Below are positions 26,799-35,657 of a stretch of 52,814 nucleotides of DNA, piece by piece. How positions within the stretch are numbered: position 1 is the first letter of the stretch; each line of letters opens with the position of its first letter. The DNA is taken from positions 1 to 52,814 of the forward strand of contig JAITPM010000028.1 of assembly GCA_031289425.1 (NCBI GenBank), written 5' to 3'. The DNA is from Fusobacteriaceae bacterium. Its GTDB lineage: Bacteria; Fusobacteriota; Fusobacteriia; Fusobacteriales; Fusobacteriaceae. Made by a program: the position numbers and the translations under genes. The notes beneath the pieces are model-generated. The model was not told where the DNA came from, ran no database searches, and saw only the letters and a list, made by a program, of their open reading frames with translations.

Positions 26799-27876
26799 CA
26801 GGTATAGACCCTCCGATTACTTTTATATTATGTTCAGCAATTTTATTAAAATAAATATTATATTCCAAAACGGAATCCTTAGCTATTATAAATTTTATAT
26901 TAGTTCTTTTTATAGAATTTTCATTAAAAAATTTAAATGGATTTCTAAGTGATAATGAATCAGGGTTTATATCCTTCAAATTTATGTTAGGAAAATTTTC
27001 ACCAAAATAAAATTGCAAATATACAGCACTTAAGATATCACTTATTTGATTGGAATTACTGTTATTTATAGCTTTTGTGCTTTTTTCCAATTCAGTTACA
27101 AAAAACTCAATAAAATCACTATTTGCATTATAAAAATCTTCTTTCACTATAAGTGCAGATTGAGGATAACCATTACTAGATTTCGTAATATTTTGCCATT
27201 CTTTATTTAGATCAAATAAAATTTTGATATCTTGAGATTTCACTGCCAGAAGATTGGAAATATTTGGCTCCGGAAGAACAAGGAGCACGTTTTCATCATT
27301 CTTAGTCAAATATACAGATAAGAGTTCTTCTGCATTGGCGAAATACTGAATATTTACATCTTGTTCAGGATTGATACCATTTTCTTTTAATATTGAGATT
27401 AAAATGATATCAGGAGTCAACCCCTTACCCATTGCATAAATTGTCTTATTTTTTATTTCTGAGAATGAAGTAACATCATTTTTCCCCACAATATAGAAAG
27501 ATCCCCATCCAACAGTACCAAGTATTCTATATCCTAAACCATTATTATATAATTGAGCGGTTACATTTGATGGGACAATAGCAATATCAGGTATTTTTTT
27601 TAAGAGACTGGCAACTAATTCATCTGGTAATACAGTTTGAATGTACTCTATTTTTTTATCGTCAATATAATATTCTAATTTTTTAGTTCCGTTGGAGTCT
27701 GTTATTTTTGATGAGTCTAGAATCATATTAGCATTTGATAAAAGTGGCAACCCATTTGGGAAATAAAATATTACAGATTTATCTGCATTTGCATATGTAA
27801 ATGAAAATGAAAATGAAAATAAAAATAAAAATATAAATAATAAAAATTTGTTTAAAATGTTTGATTTAATATTCAT
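26773..27876 (-). CDS. ABC importer substrate-binding protein (NMT1/SsuA-like)
   Basis: A 367-residue exported protein. The signal peptide is very Phe/Leu/Ser-rich (residues about 10-28), encoded by a GAAAAT-type hexanucleotide tract, with probable cleavage near ANA. The mature part resembles NMT1/taurine-type binding proteins: PDELVASLLKKIPDIAIVPSNVTAQLY, and ILGTVGWGSFYIVGKNDVTSFSEIKNKTIYAMGKGLTPDI. Such proteins bind sulfonates, nitrate or pyrimidine-type thiamine precursors. It lies between the ATPase and permease genes. Confidence 0.78.
   Translation of the reverse strand: MNIKSNILNKFLLFIFLFLFSFSFSFTYANADKSVIFYFPNGLPLLSNANMILDSSKITDSNGTKKLEYYIDDKKIEYIQTVLPDELVASLLKKIPDIAIVPSNVTAQLYNNGLGYRILGTVGWGSFYIVGKNDVTSFSEIKNKTIYAMGKGLTPDIILISILKENGINPEQDVNIQYFANAEELLSVYLTKNDENVLLVLPEPNISNLLAVKSQDIKILFDLNKEWQNITKSSNGYPQSALIVKEDFYNANSDFIEFFVTELEKSTKAINNSNSNQISDILSAVYLQFYFGENFPNINLKDINPDSLSLRNPFKFFNENSIKRTNIKFIIAKDSVLEYNIYFNKIAEHNIKVIGGSIPDEKIFIIK
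27795..27840 (-). repeat. Hexanucleotide repeat in the signal peptide of the ABC binding protein
   Basis: GAAAAT/AAAAAT units (plus-strand sense) repeat about seven times within codons for the FLFLFSFSFSF signal-peptide core. Slippage would lengthen or shorten the hydrophobic core by two residues per unit. Confidence 0.6.
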
Positions 27877-27886
27877 AAAATCTACC

Positions 27887-28573
27887 TTATTTAGTTGGAA
27901 TATAATTCTTTATATCACCAAAATAAAAAGAATTATCATTTTTATTTAAAAATAGCAATTTATCTGCAAATGGTGATATACCCTTTACTTCTTGTGTAAT
28001 ATGGATTATTGTCGTGTTTCTATTATTACAAATATCTTTTAATACTTTATATAACTCATTTTTTAGTTTTGTATTAGATGTAGAAGAAGGAGAATCAATA
28101 AATATAAGTTTAGGATCTATAATTAAATGTCGGGCAATTTTTACTTTAAATTGCTGCCAGTGAGAAAGTTTGTTAATTTTTTTATCTTTCACTTCTGAAA
28201 GATTGAGTAATTCCAGTATTTCGTCCACCTTCACCCAACTTTCTTCTGTCATACAACGTCCTTTTAATTTAGATAATAGACCTATCGCCACTATCTCTTT
28301 TGTAGATCCAATAAAATCATCCTTTATATCTAATATATTTTGAGGTATATACGTGACTTCATCCTTTCCTATATTATGATAATGTATTTCTCCAGTAAGT
28401 CCGGCAGTTACTATACCGAGTAAAGATTTTATTAATATACTTTTCCCGGAACCGCAGATGCCGCTAATAGCTAAATACTCACCTTTATCAATAGAAAAAT
28501 TTATGTTTTCAAGCAAATTTTTACCTTTCACTGTGAGATTAAGATCTTTAACACTTAATATTACTTCTCTCAT
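27887..28573 (-). CDS. ABC importer ATP-binding protein with degenerate active site
   Basis: A 228-residue ABC domain. Walker A is intact (GICGSGKS with K44), as are the Q-loop (Q78) and the switch His (H191). However, the signature LSGGQ is LSHWQQ (136-141), and Walker B reads LIFIDSPSS, with Ser161 where the catalytic Glu should be. Typical ATPases of this importer class keep both. The protein may hydrolyse ATP poorly or work with an unseen partner. It is first in the operon with the binding protein (10 bp) and permease downstream. Confidence 0.8.
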   Translation of the reverse strand: MREVILSVKDLNLTVKGKNLLENINFSIDKGEYLAISGICGSGKSILIKSLLGIVTAGLTGEIHYHNIGKDEVTYIPQNILDIKDDFIGSTKEIVAIGLLSKLKGRCMTEESWVKVDEILELLNLSEVKDKKINKLSHWQQFKVKIARHLIIDPKLIFIDSPSSTSNTKLKNELYKVLKDICNNRNTTIIHITQEVKGISPFADKLLFLNKNDNSFYFGDIKNYIPTK

Positions 28574-28743
28574 TTTTTCACTACCTTATAAGAAATTTAT
28601 AAAAAATTAATGCTATAAAAACGTTAAATAAAATGGACTACATAATAGTATAACATGAAATTTATAATATTTCAAGGTAATTTCAGTAATTATGAATTCA
28701 ATATATGTCGAAAATCAGTAAATATACTGATTTAAATATAATA

Positions 28744-28770
28744 AAAAATGCTAGATATTCTAGCATTTTT
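28744..28770. terminator. Bidirectional hairpin between ABC operon and nagD-like gene
   Basis: AAAAATGCTAGA pairs with TCTAGCATTTTT around a 3-base loop. Symmetrical A and T tracts allow termination in either direction; on the minus strand it lies after the HAD gene's upstream region. Confidence 0.55.
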
Positions 28771-28817
28771 ATGTTAAATAAAAATTAAAAATTTATTTTT
28801 ATTAACCTGTTAATTTT

Positions 28818-29594
28818 TTATTTTGGCGGGATATCTCCTACACCATTTAATATCAATCTGGGTCTATATGGGTATTCAGATATACTTTCTCTGGAAGTGA
28901 CACCTGACAATACCAAAATAGTATCAAGACCGGTTTCTATTCCGGCTATTATATCAGTATCCATACGGTCACCTATCATTACAGATTCGTCTGAATGTAT
29001 TCCCAAAATTTGAAGCCCAGTACGCATCATAAGAGGGTTCGGTTTGCCCACAAAATAAGCTGTTTTACCGGTTGCCAATTCTACAGGAGAAATAAGTGCA
29101 CGACATGCAGGGATTAGTCCATCTTCTGCAGGACCGGTCATATCGGTATTTGTACCTATCAATTTTGCTCCTTTTAATACCAATCTTACTGCTTTCACTA
29201 TATTATCATAATTATAATTTTTAGTCTCACCTATGACAACATAATCCGGATTTAATTCATTATATGTTATTCCCACATCATATAGAGCATTTTGTAAACC
29301 ATGGTCTCCGATCACATAGGCACTACAATCCGGCATTTGATTACTAAGAAATTTTGCGGTTGCAAGAGCACTTGTATAAAAATGACTTTCATCTATTTCA
29401 AGCCCCATACGTTCCAATTTTATTTGCAATTCTTTTGCAGTAGATGAACTGGAATTAGTTAAAAATAGAAATTTTTTATTTTCATTATATAACCAATTTA
29501 CAAATTCTTTTACTCCCGGTAACAATTTGTTACTGTGATAGATGACGCCATCCATATCACATATGAAACCTTTTTTTTCTAAAATTTTTTTCAT
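28818..29594 (-). CDS. HAD-IIA family phosphatase (NagD-like)
   Basis: A 258-residue NagD/p-nitrophenyl-phosphatase-type enzyme. The nucleophile motif is CDMDGVIY (D13, D15), followed by FLTNSSS (motif II) with a large C2 cap, then GKPNPLMMRTGL (motif III Lys) and MIGDRMDTDI (motif IV). Such enzymes dephosphorylate nucleotides or sugar phosphates. It follows the aminotransferase after about 56 bp on the minus strand, probably co-transcribed. Confidence 0.88.
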   Translation of the reverse strand: MKKILEKKGFICDMDGVIYHSNKLLPGVKEFVNWLYNENKKFLFLTNSSSSTAKELQIKLERMGLEIDESHFYTSALATAKFLSNQMPDCSAYVIGDHGLQNALYDVGITYNELNPDYVVIGETKNYNYDNIVKAVRLVLKGAKLIGTNTDMTGPAEDGLIPACRALISPVELATGKTAYFVGKPNPLMMRTGLQILGIHSDESVMIGDRMDTDIIAGIETGLDTILVLSGVTSRESISEYPYRPRLILNGVGDIPPK

Positions 29595-29650
29595 AGATAC
29601 CTCATTATTTAGTAGATTCAGAATCAGTAGATTTAGATAAATTCTGTGTA

Positions 29651-30856
29651 TTATATGCTATCTTCAATGTTTTTATATGCTTCTAGAGCATTTTTCAGAA
29701 CGATCATTCCATTTTCTATATCATCTTCACTGATACAAAAAGAAAGTCGTACTTCACTTGTACCTTTATTTGGAGTTTGGTAAAATCCTGGCCCGGGTGC
29801 AACCATAAGGGTCTTGTTTTCATATGAGTAATCAGTAAGAAGCCACTTTGCAAATTTTTCAGATTCTTTCACCGGAAGTTTTGCAAAGATATAAAGAGCT
29901 CCGCAAGGCTTTGGACAGACAACTCCTGGAATATTTTGCAAATATCCATACATGAGGTCACGTCTTTTTTTGTATTCCAATCTCACATCTTCTACATAAT
30001 TACCGGTAGTATTTATCAGATTCGCTGCTGCATATTGTTCCATAGTAGATACACAAAGTCTAGATTGACAAAGTTTCAGAAAATAACCTAATAGTTCCTT
30101 GTTTTTTGTAGCAATAGATCCAATTCTTGCTCCACAAGCACTGTAATGTTTTGATATGCTATCCACAAGGATAGTATTATTTTCCAATTCTTTAAATTGT
30201 GCAACAGATGTGTATTCAATAGATTCATCATATATGAATTGCCTATATACTTCATCGGCAATAATATATAAATTGTGTTTTTTTGCTACTTTTCCTATTG
30301 TTTCTATTTCTTTTCCTGTATATACAGTACCGGTAGGATTTACCGGATTTGAAAAGAGAATACCTCTAGTTTTGGGAGTTATCAATTTTTCGATATCTTC
30401 CATATTAGGTAAATGGAAATCATCTTCTATTTTGGTAGGAATTGGTACAATTTTTACTCCGGCGAAGCAAGTAAAACTAGTGTAATTTGAGTAAAAAGGT
30501 TCCGGAATTAAGATTTCGTCTCCTATGTTGCATATAGCCATCATTACAAATAAAATGGCTTCACTTCCACCTTGAGTGACCAGTATTTCGTCAACTCCCA
30601 TTGATAAACCATATTTTTTATAATTTTTTGAAAATGTCTCTCTTAAAGGTAAAATCCCTTTAGAATCTGAATACGGTATGATTTTTCCCTCGTAGTTATG
30701 TAGCCCTTCAAAAAAAGAATCAGGTGCAGCTATGTTAGGTTGCCCAATTTGTAGTTTATAGACTTTTATACCTTTTTTTTCTGCTGCATCAGCAAATGGC
30801 ATCAATTTTCTAATTGGTGAAAAATTCATCTCTTGTATTCTATTTGAAAAATTCAT
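29651..30856 (-). CDS. PLP-dependent class I/II aminotransferase
   Basis: A 401-residue fold-type I aminotransferase. ATG 30856 is preferred to 30886 because TGGAGGA lies 6 bases upstream. Motifs: NPVNPTG (substrate/cofactor loop), IIADEVYRQF (PLP-pyridine Asp region), SISKHYSACGARIG with the Schiff-base Lys, and RLSFC carrying the carboxylate-binding Arg. It most resembles aspartate/alanine-type enzymes of clade AspB; the amino acid specificity cannot be assigned. Confidence 0.88.
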   Translation of the reverse strand: MNFSNRIQEMNFSPIRKLMPFADAAEKKGIKVYKLQIGQPNIAAPDSFFEGLHNYEGKIIPYSDSKGILPLRETFSKNYKKYGLSMGVDEILVTQGGSEAILFVMMAICNIGDEILIPEPFYSNYTSFTCFAGVKIVPIPTKIEDDFHLPNMEDIEKLITPKTRGILFSNPVNPTGTVYTGKEIETIGKVAKKHNLYIIADEVYRQFIYDESIEYTSVAQFKELENNTILVDSISKHYSACGARIGSIATKNKELLGYFLKLCQSRLCVSTMEQYAAANLINTTGNYVEDVRLEYKKRRDLMYGYLQNIPGVVCPKPCGALYIFAKLPVKESEKFAKWLLTDYSYENKTLMVAPGPGFYQTPNKGTSEVRLSFCISEDDIENGMIVLKNALEAYKNIEDSI

Positions 30857-30963
30857 ATTTATTCCTCCATAATTATCAAGTATCATCTCATTTTAACATA
30901 TTTTTATTTTTTATACAAGTATTATATCAGGAAAGTTTATCACTTTTAAAACACCGAGATTGC

Positions 30964-30992
30964 TTGTTTTTAACATTAATGTATGATATAAT
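30964..30992 (+). promoter_or_regulatory. Extended -10 promoter for the dGTPase-like gene
   Basis: TTGTTT (30964-30969), 17-base spacer, then TGATATAAT with a perfect TATAAT at 30987-30992. It lies 60 bp before ATG 31052. Confidence 0.6.
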
Positions 30993-31051
30993 TAAAATAA
31001 ATATAAAAATTAATAAATATAAATTTTATATAAGTTTATATTGGAGAAAAT

Positions 31052-32260
31052 ATGTCGTATAAGTCGCTTAGCAAAAATTTAATAAAAAAAATTGAAAAGG
31101 ATGCAATTATTCCGAGAATATTTGATTATAGTTGCAGCAATGATTCTGCTATTCGAAAAAATCTCATGAAAAATGATGTTGGGACTTTGTGGATACCTAC
31201 TTTTGCACGTGATGTAGAAAAAATATTACATTTGCCGTTATATAATAGGTATTCTGATAAAACCCAAGTGTTTTCTTTTTATTTCAATGATGATATCACA
31301 AGGCGTGCGCTCCATGTTCAGCTTGTCTCTAGAATTGCAAGAAATATTGGGAAGATATTGAGATTGAATCTGGATCTTATAGAAGCGATAGCATTGGGGC
31401 ATGATATCGGACATACTCCATTTGGGCACACAGGAGAGGAATTTTTGGATGAGATATATCATAGAGAAACTGGGAGATATTTTAATCATAATGTGCAAAG
31501 TGCGAGGGTTTTTTATAAAATATTCGCAAGGAATCTATCATTGCAGACTTTAGATGGTATATTATGCCATAATGGTGCATTTTTGAGTAAATACGAAAAT
31601 AGAAGTTTTTTGAAAACCTTTGAAGAATTTGATGAAGTTGTAGAAGAATGCAATATAAAGGGCAGGGATAAAATAGAAACTTTAGTATCTTCCACATTGG
31701 AAGGGTGTATAGTCAGAATAAGTGATATGATAGCATATCTAGGAAAAGATAGACAGGATGCCATTAAAGCTCATATAATTAATATAAATAGGGAACTGTC
31801 AGAATTGGAAATACTTGATAATAATTCTGAAATGATAAATAATATTTCTGTAAATATAATAGAAAATAGTTATGGAAAGGATTATATTAGTATGGATCCC
31901 GAAATTTTGGAGAGTTTGATATCTTATAAAAAAGAAAATAATAAACTTATATATAAAAATTCTCAAATAAAAGAGAAATATAATAATAGTGTAAAACCAA
32001 TGTTTGAAGAAGTATATTATAGACTTTTGGATGATGTGAAATTAAAAAAATACAATTCATTAATCTTTGATCATCATATTGATTTTATAAATAAAAATAG
32101 AAAAAAATATATTGATAAAGATTATTTTTCTGAAGAAGCGAATCAAATAGTTGTAGATTACATTTCGAGTATGACAGATGATTATTTTGTTGAGCTTTAC
32201 AAGCATTTATTTCCAAATGGTAAATATAACGTAGAATATATTTCATATTTTGGGAAATAA
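31052..32260 (+). CDS. dGTP triphosphohydrolase-like HD-domain protein
   Basis: A 402-residue HD phosphohydrolase. Conserved elements: RDVEKILHLPLYNRYSDKTQVF (dGTPase N-terminal motif), RALHVQLVSRIARNI, the metal-binding GHDIGHTPFGHTGEEFL (H117, D118) and NHNVQSARV. These enzymes cleave dNTPs to nucleosides plus triphosphate. The C-terminal half diverges from E. coli Dgt, as in many anaerobes. Ribosome site TGGAG upstream. It is convergent with the minus-strand lysozyme gene. Confidence 0.85.
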   Translation: MSYKSLSKNLIKKIEKDAIIPRIFDYSCSNDSAIRKNLMKNDVGTLWIPTFARDVEKILHLPLYNRYSDKTQVFSFYFNDDITRRALHVQLVSRIARNIGKILRLNLDLIEAIALGHDIGHTPFGHTGEEFLDEIYHRETGRYFNHNVQSARVFYKIFARNLSLQTLDGILCHNGAFLSKYENRSFLKTFEEFDEVVEECNIKGRDKIETLVSSTLEGCIVRISDMIAYLGKDRQDAIKAHIININRELSELEILDNNSEMINNISVNIIENSYGKDYISMDPEILESLISYKKENNKLIYKNSQIKEKYNNSVKPMFEEVYYRLLDDVKLKKYNSLIFDHHIDFINKNRKKYIDKDYFSEEANQIVVDYISSMTDDYFVELYKHLFPNGKYNVEYISYFGK

Positions 32261-32293
32261 GCTAATCTATAGCTCCAGATGCTATTGAACAAA

Positions 32294-33034
32294 TTATTTC
32301 ATAGTATTATAGTTTTCAAACTCTTCAATATTTCCATTAAAAAAATTGAGGTCAATATATTTTTCACTTCCATTGTAGCCATTTAATTTTTTCCTGTTGG
32401 AGTACTGCCAAAAAGTCCATTCTTTATTTTTACCTAAAAATGGGACGAAGATTAGATTTCTTATCCAGATATCATAACCATTATAGTCTCCTTTTATGTA
32501 TTTCTTATAAGAAGATTTTGTTGCATAAATAATAGGTTTCATTTTATAATAAGATTCCAAGGATTCTATTAATTCATTTAAGATTATTTTTACTTCCTCT
32601 TTACTAGGTGGATTTTTTGCTTTTTCGCCGTAAAATTCCAAATCAATTACGGGAGGAAGCATATTATCAGTGATAGATACTACTTTTATAAAATTCTGTG
32701 CTTGAGTTTTGCCACTGCTATCGAAGCTAAAAAAGTGATACGCTCCAATTCTCAGATCGGTTTTACAAGCATTTTCCCAATTGTTTTTGAAATATCTATC
32801 AATAAAAGTACTGCCTTCAGTTGCTTTTATAAAAGCAAATTTTATTCCTTGTTTGGATAATACATTCCAATCTATATCTCCCTGATATGAGGAAACATCT
32901 ACACCTCTCACATTATAAATCAATTCAAATGGAGAAGTTATCCATATTGTGCCATTTTTTACCAGTACACCGAATATTGTAATACATACAAATATTATGA
33001 TGGATGCACTGAATACCATTTTTTTTATTTTCAT
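32294..33034 (-). CDS. Glycoside hydrolase family 25 lysozyme, membrane-anchored
   Basis: A 246-residue protein with an N-terminal transmembrane or uncleaved signal segment (about residues 5-25) and a GH25 muramidase domain: RGVDVSSYQGDIDW, FAFIKATEGSTF, the catalytic PPVIDLEFYG with the D-x-E pair, and WTFWQYSNR near the end. It should cut the beta-1,4 bond between MurNAc and GlcNAc in peptidoglycan outside the cytoplasmic membrane. No phage genes lie nearby, so a cell-wall remodelling role is more likely than lysis. Confidence 0.88.
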   Translation of the reverse strand: MKIKKMVFSASIIIFVCITIFGVLVKNGTIWITSPFELIYNVRGVDVSSYQGDIDWNVLSKQGIKFAFIKATEGSTFIDRYFKNNWENACKTDLRIGAYHFFSFDSSGKTQAQNFIKVVSITDNMLPPVIDLEFYGEKAKNPPSKEEVKIILNELIESLESYYKMKPIIYATKSSYKKYIKGDYNGYDIWIRNLIFVPFLGKNKEWTFWQYSNRKKLNGYNGSEKYIDLNFFNGNIEEFENYNTMK

Positions 33035-33227
33035 AATTTTCCTCTTAATTATTTTAATAATATAATTATAATATTAATTATAACATTGAACAACTGATTA
33101 TAACAATTTTTTGAGAATTTTTCTACAGAATTTTTTATTATATGATTTTCATACCGATTTTTTTGAATTATTATAGGAAAAATGCAAATAAAAACTGGAT
33201 TAAAATACGGTTTTTAGGTAATCTCTC

Positions 33228-33256
33228 TTGACTATAGCTTTATAAAATGTTAATAT
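33228..33256 (+). promoter_or_regulatory. Promoter for the NlpC/P60 gene
   Basis: TTGACT (33228-33233), a 17-base spacer and TAATAT (33251-33256) stand about 80 bp before the ATG at 33335. The rest of the 300-bp gap upstream is AT-rich without other visible features. Confidence 0.6.
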
Positions 33257-33334
33257 ATAAAATATAAAGAAGGTTGAAATATTGTAGATTTTAGTGCTTA
33301 AACATTACCAGTGCTTTAATGTAGGAGATGTGAA

Positions 33335-34114
33335 ATGAAATTCAAAGTTTTATTAATTTCATCTATGTTATTTTTGTTTAGTTCAACGATTTCCTTGTCT
33401 TTACCGGAAAAGATAGTACTACAAGAGAAATCACAAACGGAAGAAACTAAAAAATTAGATGTAGCAAAAGAAAAGATAAAAAATGAAAAGATAGAAGAAA
33501 AGATAGAAGAAAAGATAGAAGAAAAGATAGAAGAAAAGATAGAAGAAAAGATAAACGAAATAGAAAAAAAAGATGAGTATACTTCTGCGGAAAATGAACA
33601 AAAAATTATTCTTGAGGAAGTTAAAGAATGGTTAAAAGATGAGTTTGAAGATACATTGGCTGCTATATCTAGAAGTGAAGCAGAAGAAATTGATATTGAT
33701 ATAGGAGAAAAATTATCATATCACTTTGATGATAACTTAAAAAGAACATCTACCAAAAGATCAAAAATTGTATCTTATGCATTGCAATTTGTCGGGAACC
33801 CCTATGTAGCCGGCGGAACCAGCCTAACAAATGGAACTGATTGTTCAGGGTTCACTATGTCTATATTCAAGGAATTTGGAATGAATATTCCTAGAACTTC
33901 AAGGACGCAGGCTGAATCCGGAAAAGAAATTAAGTTTGAAAATATGCAACCTGGAGATTTATTGTTTTATGGTAGGAATGGAAATGCAATCGGACATGTT
34001 GCCATGTACATAGGTGAAGGAAAAGTTGTACATGCCAGTACAGAAAAAACCGGTATAAGAATTTCTAAATATGATTATAGAAAACCGTGTAAAGCAGTAA
34101 GTTATTTATATTAA
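33335..34114 (+). CDS. Secreted NlpC/P60 endopeptidase with repetitive linker
   Basis: A 259-residue exported protein. The signal peptide covers about residues 1-22 (LISSMLFLFSSTISLS). Residues about 48-72 are a perfect KIEE repeat from a 12-bp tandem DNA repeat. The C-terminal NlpC/P60 domain (about 145-259) carries the catalytic Cys170 in GTDCSGFT, His221 in GHVAMYIG and His233. Such enzymes cut the D-gamma-glutamyl-diamino acid bond of peptidoglycan peptides. Followed directly by a terminator. Confidence 0.9.
   Translation: MKFKVLLISSMLFLFSSTISLSLPEKIVLQEKSQTEETKKLDVAKEKIKNEKIEEKIEEKIEEKIEEKIEEKINEIEKKDEYTSAENEQKIILEEVKEWLKDEFEDTLAAISRSEAEEIDIDIGEKLSYHFDDNLKRTSTKRSKIVSYALQFVGNPYVAGGTSLTNGTDCSGFTMSIFKEFGMNIPRTSRTQAESGKEIKFENMQPGDLLFYGRNGNAIGHVAMYIGEGKVVHASTEKTGIRISKYDYRKPCKAVSYLY
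33478..33555 (+). repeat. 12-bp tandem repeat (about six copies)
   Basis: GAAAAGATAGAA repeated head to tail encodes the KIEE linker of the NlpC/P60 protein. The unit preserves frame, and near-perfect copies suggest recent slippage. Confidence 0.85.
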
Positions 34115-34140
34115 AAAAGGGCAAAATATGTGCCCTTTTT
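34115..34140 (+). terminator. Terminator after NlpC/P60 gene
   Basis: AAAAAGGGCA pairs with TGCCCTTTTT around a short AT loop, followed by CTTTT. Confidence 0.85.
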
Positions 34141-34157
34141 CTTTTGAATTATTTTTT

Positions 34158-35318
34158 TTAGTCTTTCTTATATACTATCTCACCATTTATTATAGTATAT
34201 AGGACTTTTGATTCAAGTAATAATGGATCATTGCTCCATATTACGATATCTGCATCTTTTCCTTCTTTGAGAGATCCTATTTTATCATCTATACCTAATA
34301 TTTCAGCAGGGTAAATGGATATTGCTTTTAATGCTTCCCATCTATCCATACCGTCTTTTACGGCTAGACCTGCACAAAGTGGCAGATGATGCAATGGAAC
34401 GACCGGACTGTCCGTAGTGATTGCTACCTTTATGCCGGCCTTATTTAATACGCCTACAGTTTCATAGGTTTTATTTTTTAATTCTATTTTTGTTCTATGC
34501 CCCAAACTTGGGCCGACTATTATTGGATAATTTTCTTTAGATAATTCTTCGACTACTGATATCGTATCAGTGCCATGATCCAGAGTTAATTTTACATTAA
34601 ATTCTTTTGCAATACGTATAGCAGTAAAAATATCATTTGCCTTATGAGCATGAGCTTTCAAAGGTATCTCACCCTTTATGACCGGAATTAATGCTTCTAA
34701 TTTTGCATCATAGGCAGGCTTGAGTTCAGGTTTTGTTTTAGAAGCATCCAATTTTTCTGAATATTCTTTAGTTTTGGCCAAAGTTTCTCTCAAGAGTGCA
34801 GCTATACCCATTCTGGTAGTTGGCATCAGATTTTTACTTCCATAAACTCTCTTTGGATTTTCTCCAAAGGCACATTTCATAGCGATAGGTTCCTTAATAA
34901 TCATATCATCGATTCTTTTTCCATAGGTTTTGATGGCAGCGAATTGCCCTCCGATTACATTGGCACTACCGGGACCAGCGGCTACAGCAGTGATTCCACC
35001 TTGATAAGCTTCTTCAAAAACTTTGTCGAATGGATCTATACCGTCTATTGCACGTAGATCGGGAGTGATCGGATTGGAAGTCTCATTTCCATCTATATTT
35101 TCAGCTCCGGCACTGTCTCCCCATAACCCTAAATGGCTATGCGCTTCAATAAATCCTGGAGCAACAAATTTTTCATTTGCATCAATTACAATATCTTTTT
35201 TTGTTGCCGAAATATCTTTTTTGATTGAAATAATTTTTCCATTCTCTATAGAAATATCAAGGGTTTCATATTTTGATTTTTCTACATTTAAAATCGTACC
35301 ATTTTTGATAATTATCAT
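34158..35318 (-). CDS. Amidohydrolase (imidazolonepropionase-like)
   Basis: A 386-residue metal-dependent hydrolase. A composite beta-sandwich N-terminus (IIIKNGTILNV) leads into the metal motif PGFIEAHSHLG. Later ligands are the HAHKANDI and LDHGTD histidines and ITTDSPVVPL with the catalytic Asp. The C-terminal EGKDADIVIWS segment completes the sandwich domain. Members cleave cyclic amides, dipeptides or related compounds; specificity not readable. Monocistronic; the 330 bp upstream (35319-35657) are otherwise non-coding and contain the promoter at 35585. Confidence 0.88.
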   Translation of the reverse strand: MIIIKNGTILNVEKSKYETLDISIENGKIISIKKDISATKKDIVIDANEKFVAPGFIEAHSHLGLWGDSAGAENIDGNETSNPITPDLRAIDGIDPFDKVFEEAYQGGITAVAAGPGSANVIGGQFAAIKTYGKRIDDMIIKEPIAMKCAFGENPKRVYGSKNLMPTTRMGIAALLRETLAKTKEYSEKLDASKTKPELKPAYDAKLEALIPVIKGEIPLKAHAHKANDIFTAIRIAKEFNVKLTLDHGTDTISVVEELSKENYPIIVGPSLGHRTKIELKNKTYETVGVLNKAGIKVAITTDSPVVPLHHLPLCAGLAVKDGMDRWEALKAISIYPAEILGIDDKIGSLKEGKDADIVIWSNDPLLLESKVLYTIINGEIVYKKD

Positions 35319-35584
35319 AATTTAACAACTCCTATATAAAAGATTTTGGGTATAAAAAGTAAAATTGCACCTAATAATTATTTTATAGCAGTTTTTAGAA
35401 TATTGCTATAATTTTATTAAAAAGGTAATATAAATTATATATTGATTTAATATATGTAATATATGCTTTAAAAGATTAAGAAAAAACTAATGTTGCTTTA
35501 AATATTTTGTTAAAAAGGTGAGTATGATCAAATTTTTGAAAGTATTGTTATGAGGATTTAGTACTGATCATTAATGAAGAAAAA

Positions 35585-35614
35585 TTGACATAGAAATTGC
35601 AACTATGTTATAAT
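35585..35614 (+). promoter_or_regulatory. Near-consensus sigma-70 promoter for the RAYT gene
   Basis: TTGACA (35585-35590), an 18-base spacer and TATAAT (35609-35614), also with TG one base before the -10. This is the strongest promoter match in the window and faces the transposase gene. Confidence 0.7.
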
Positions 35615-35657
35615 GATTTTAAATAAAGTAAATCAAATATAGAAATAAAGAATCAAG

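Noticed and set aside
32294-34114. Prophage lysis cassette (GH25 lysozyme plus NlpC/P60)
   Set aside because: The genes are on opposite strands, have own signal sequences and promoters, and no phage structural or holin genes are near.
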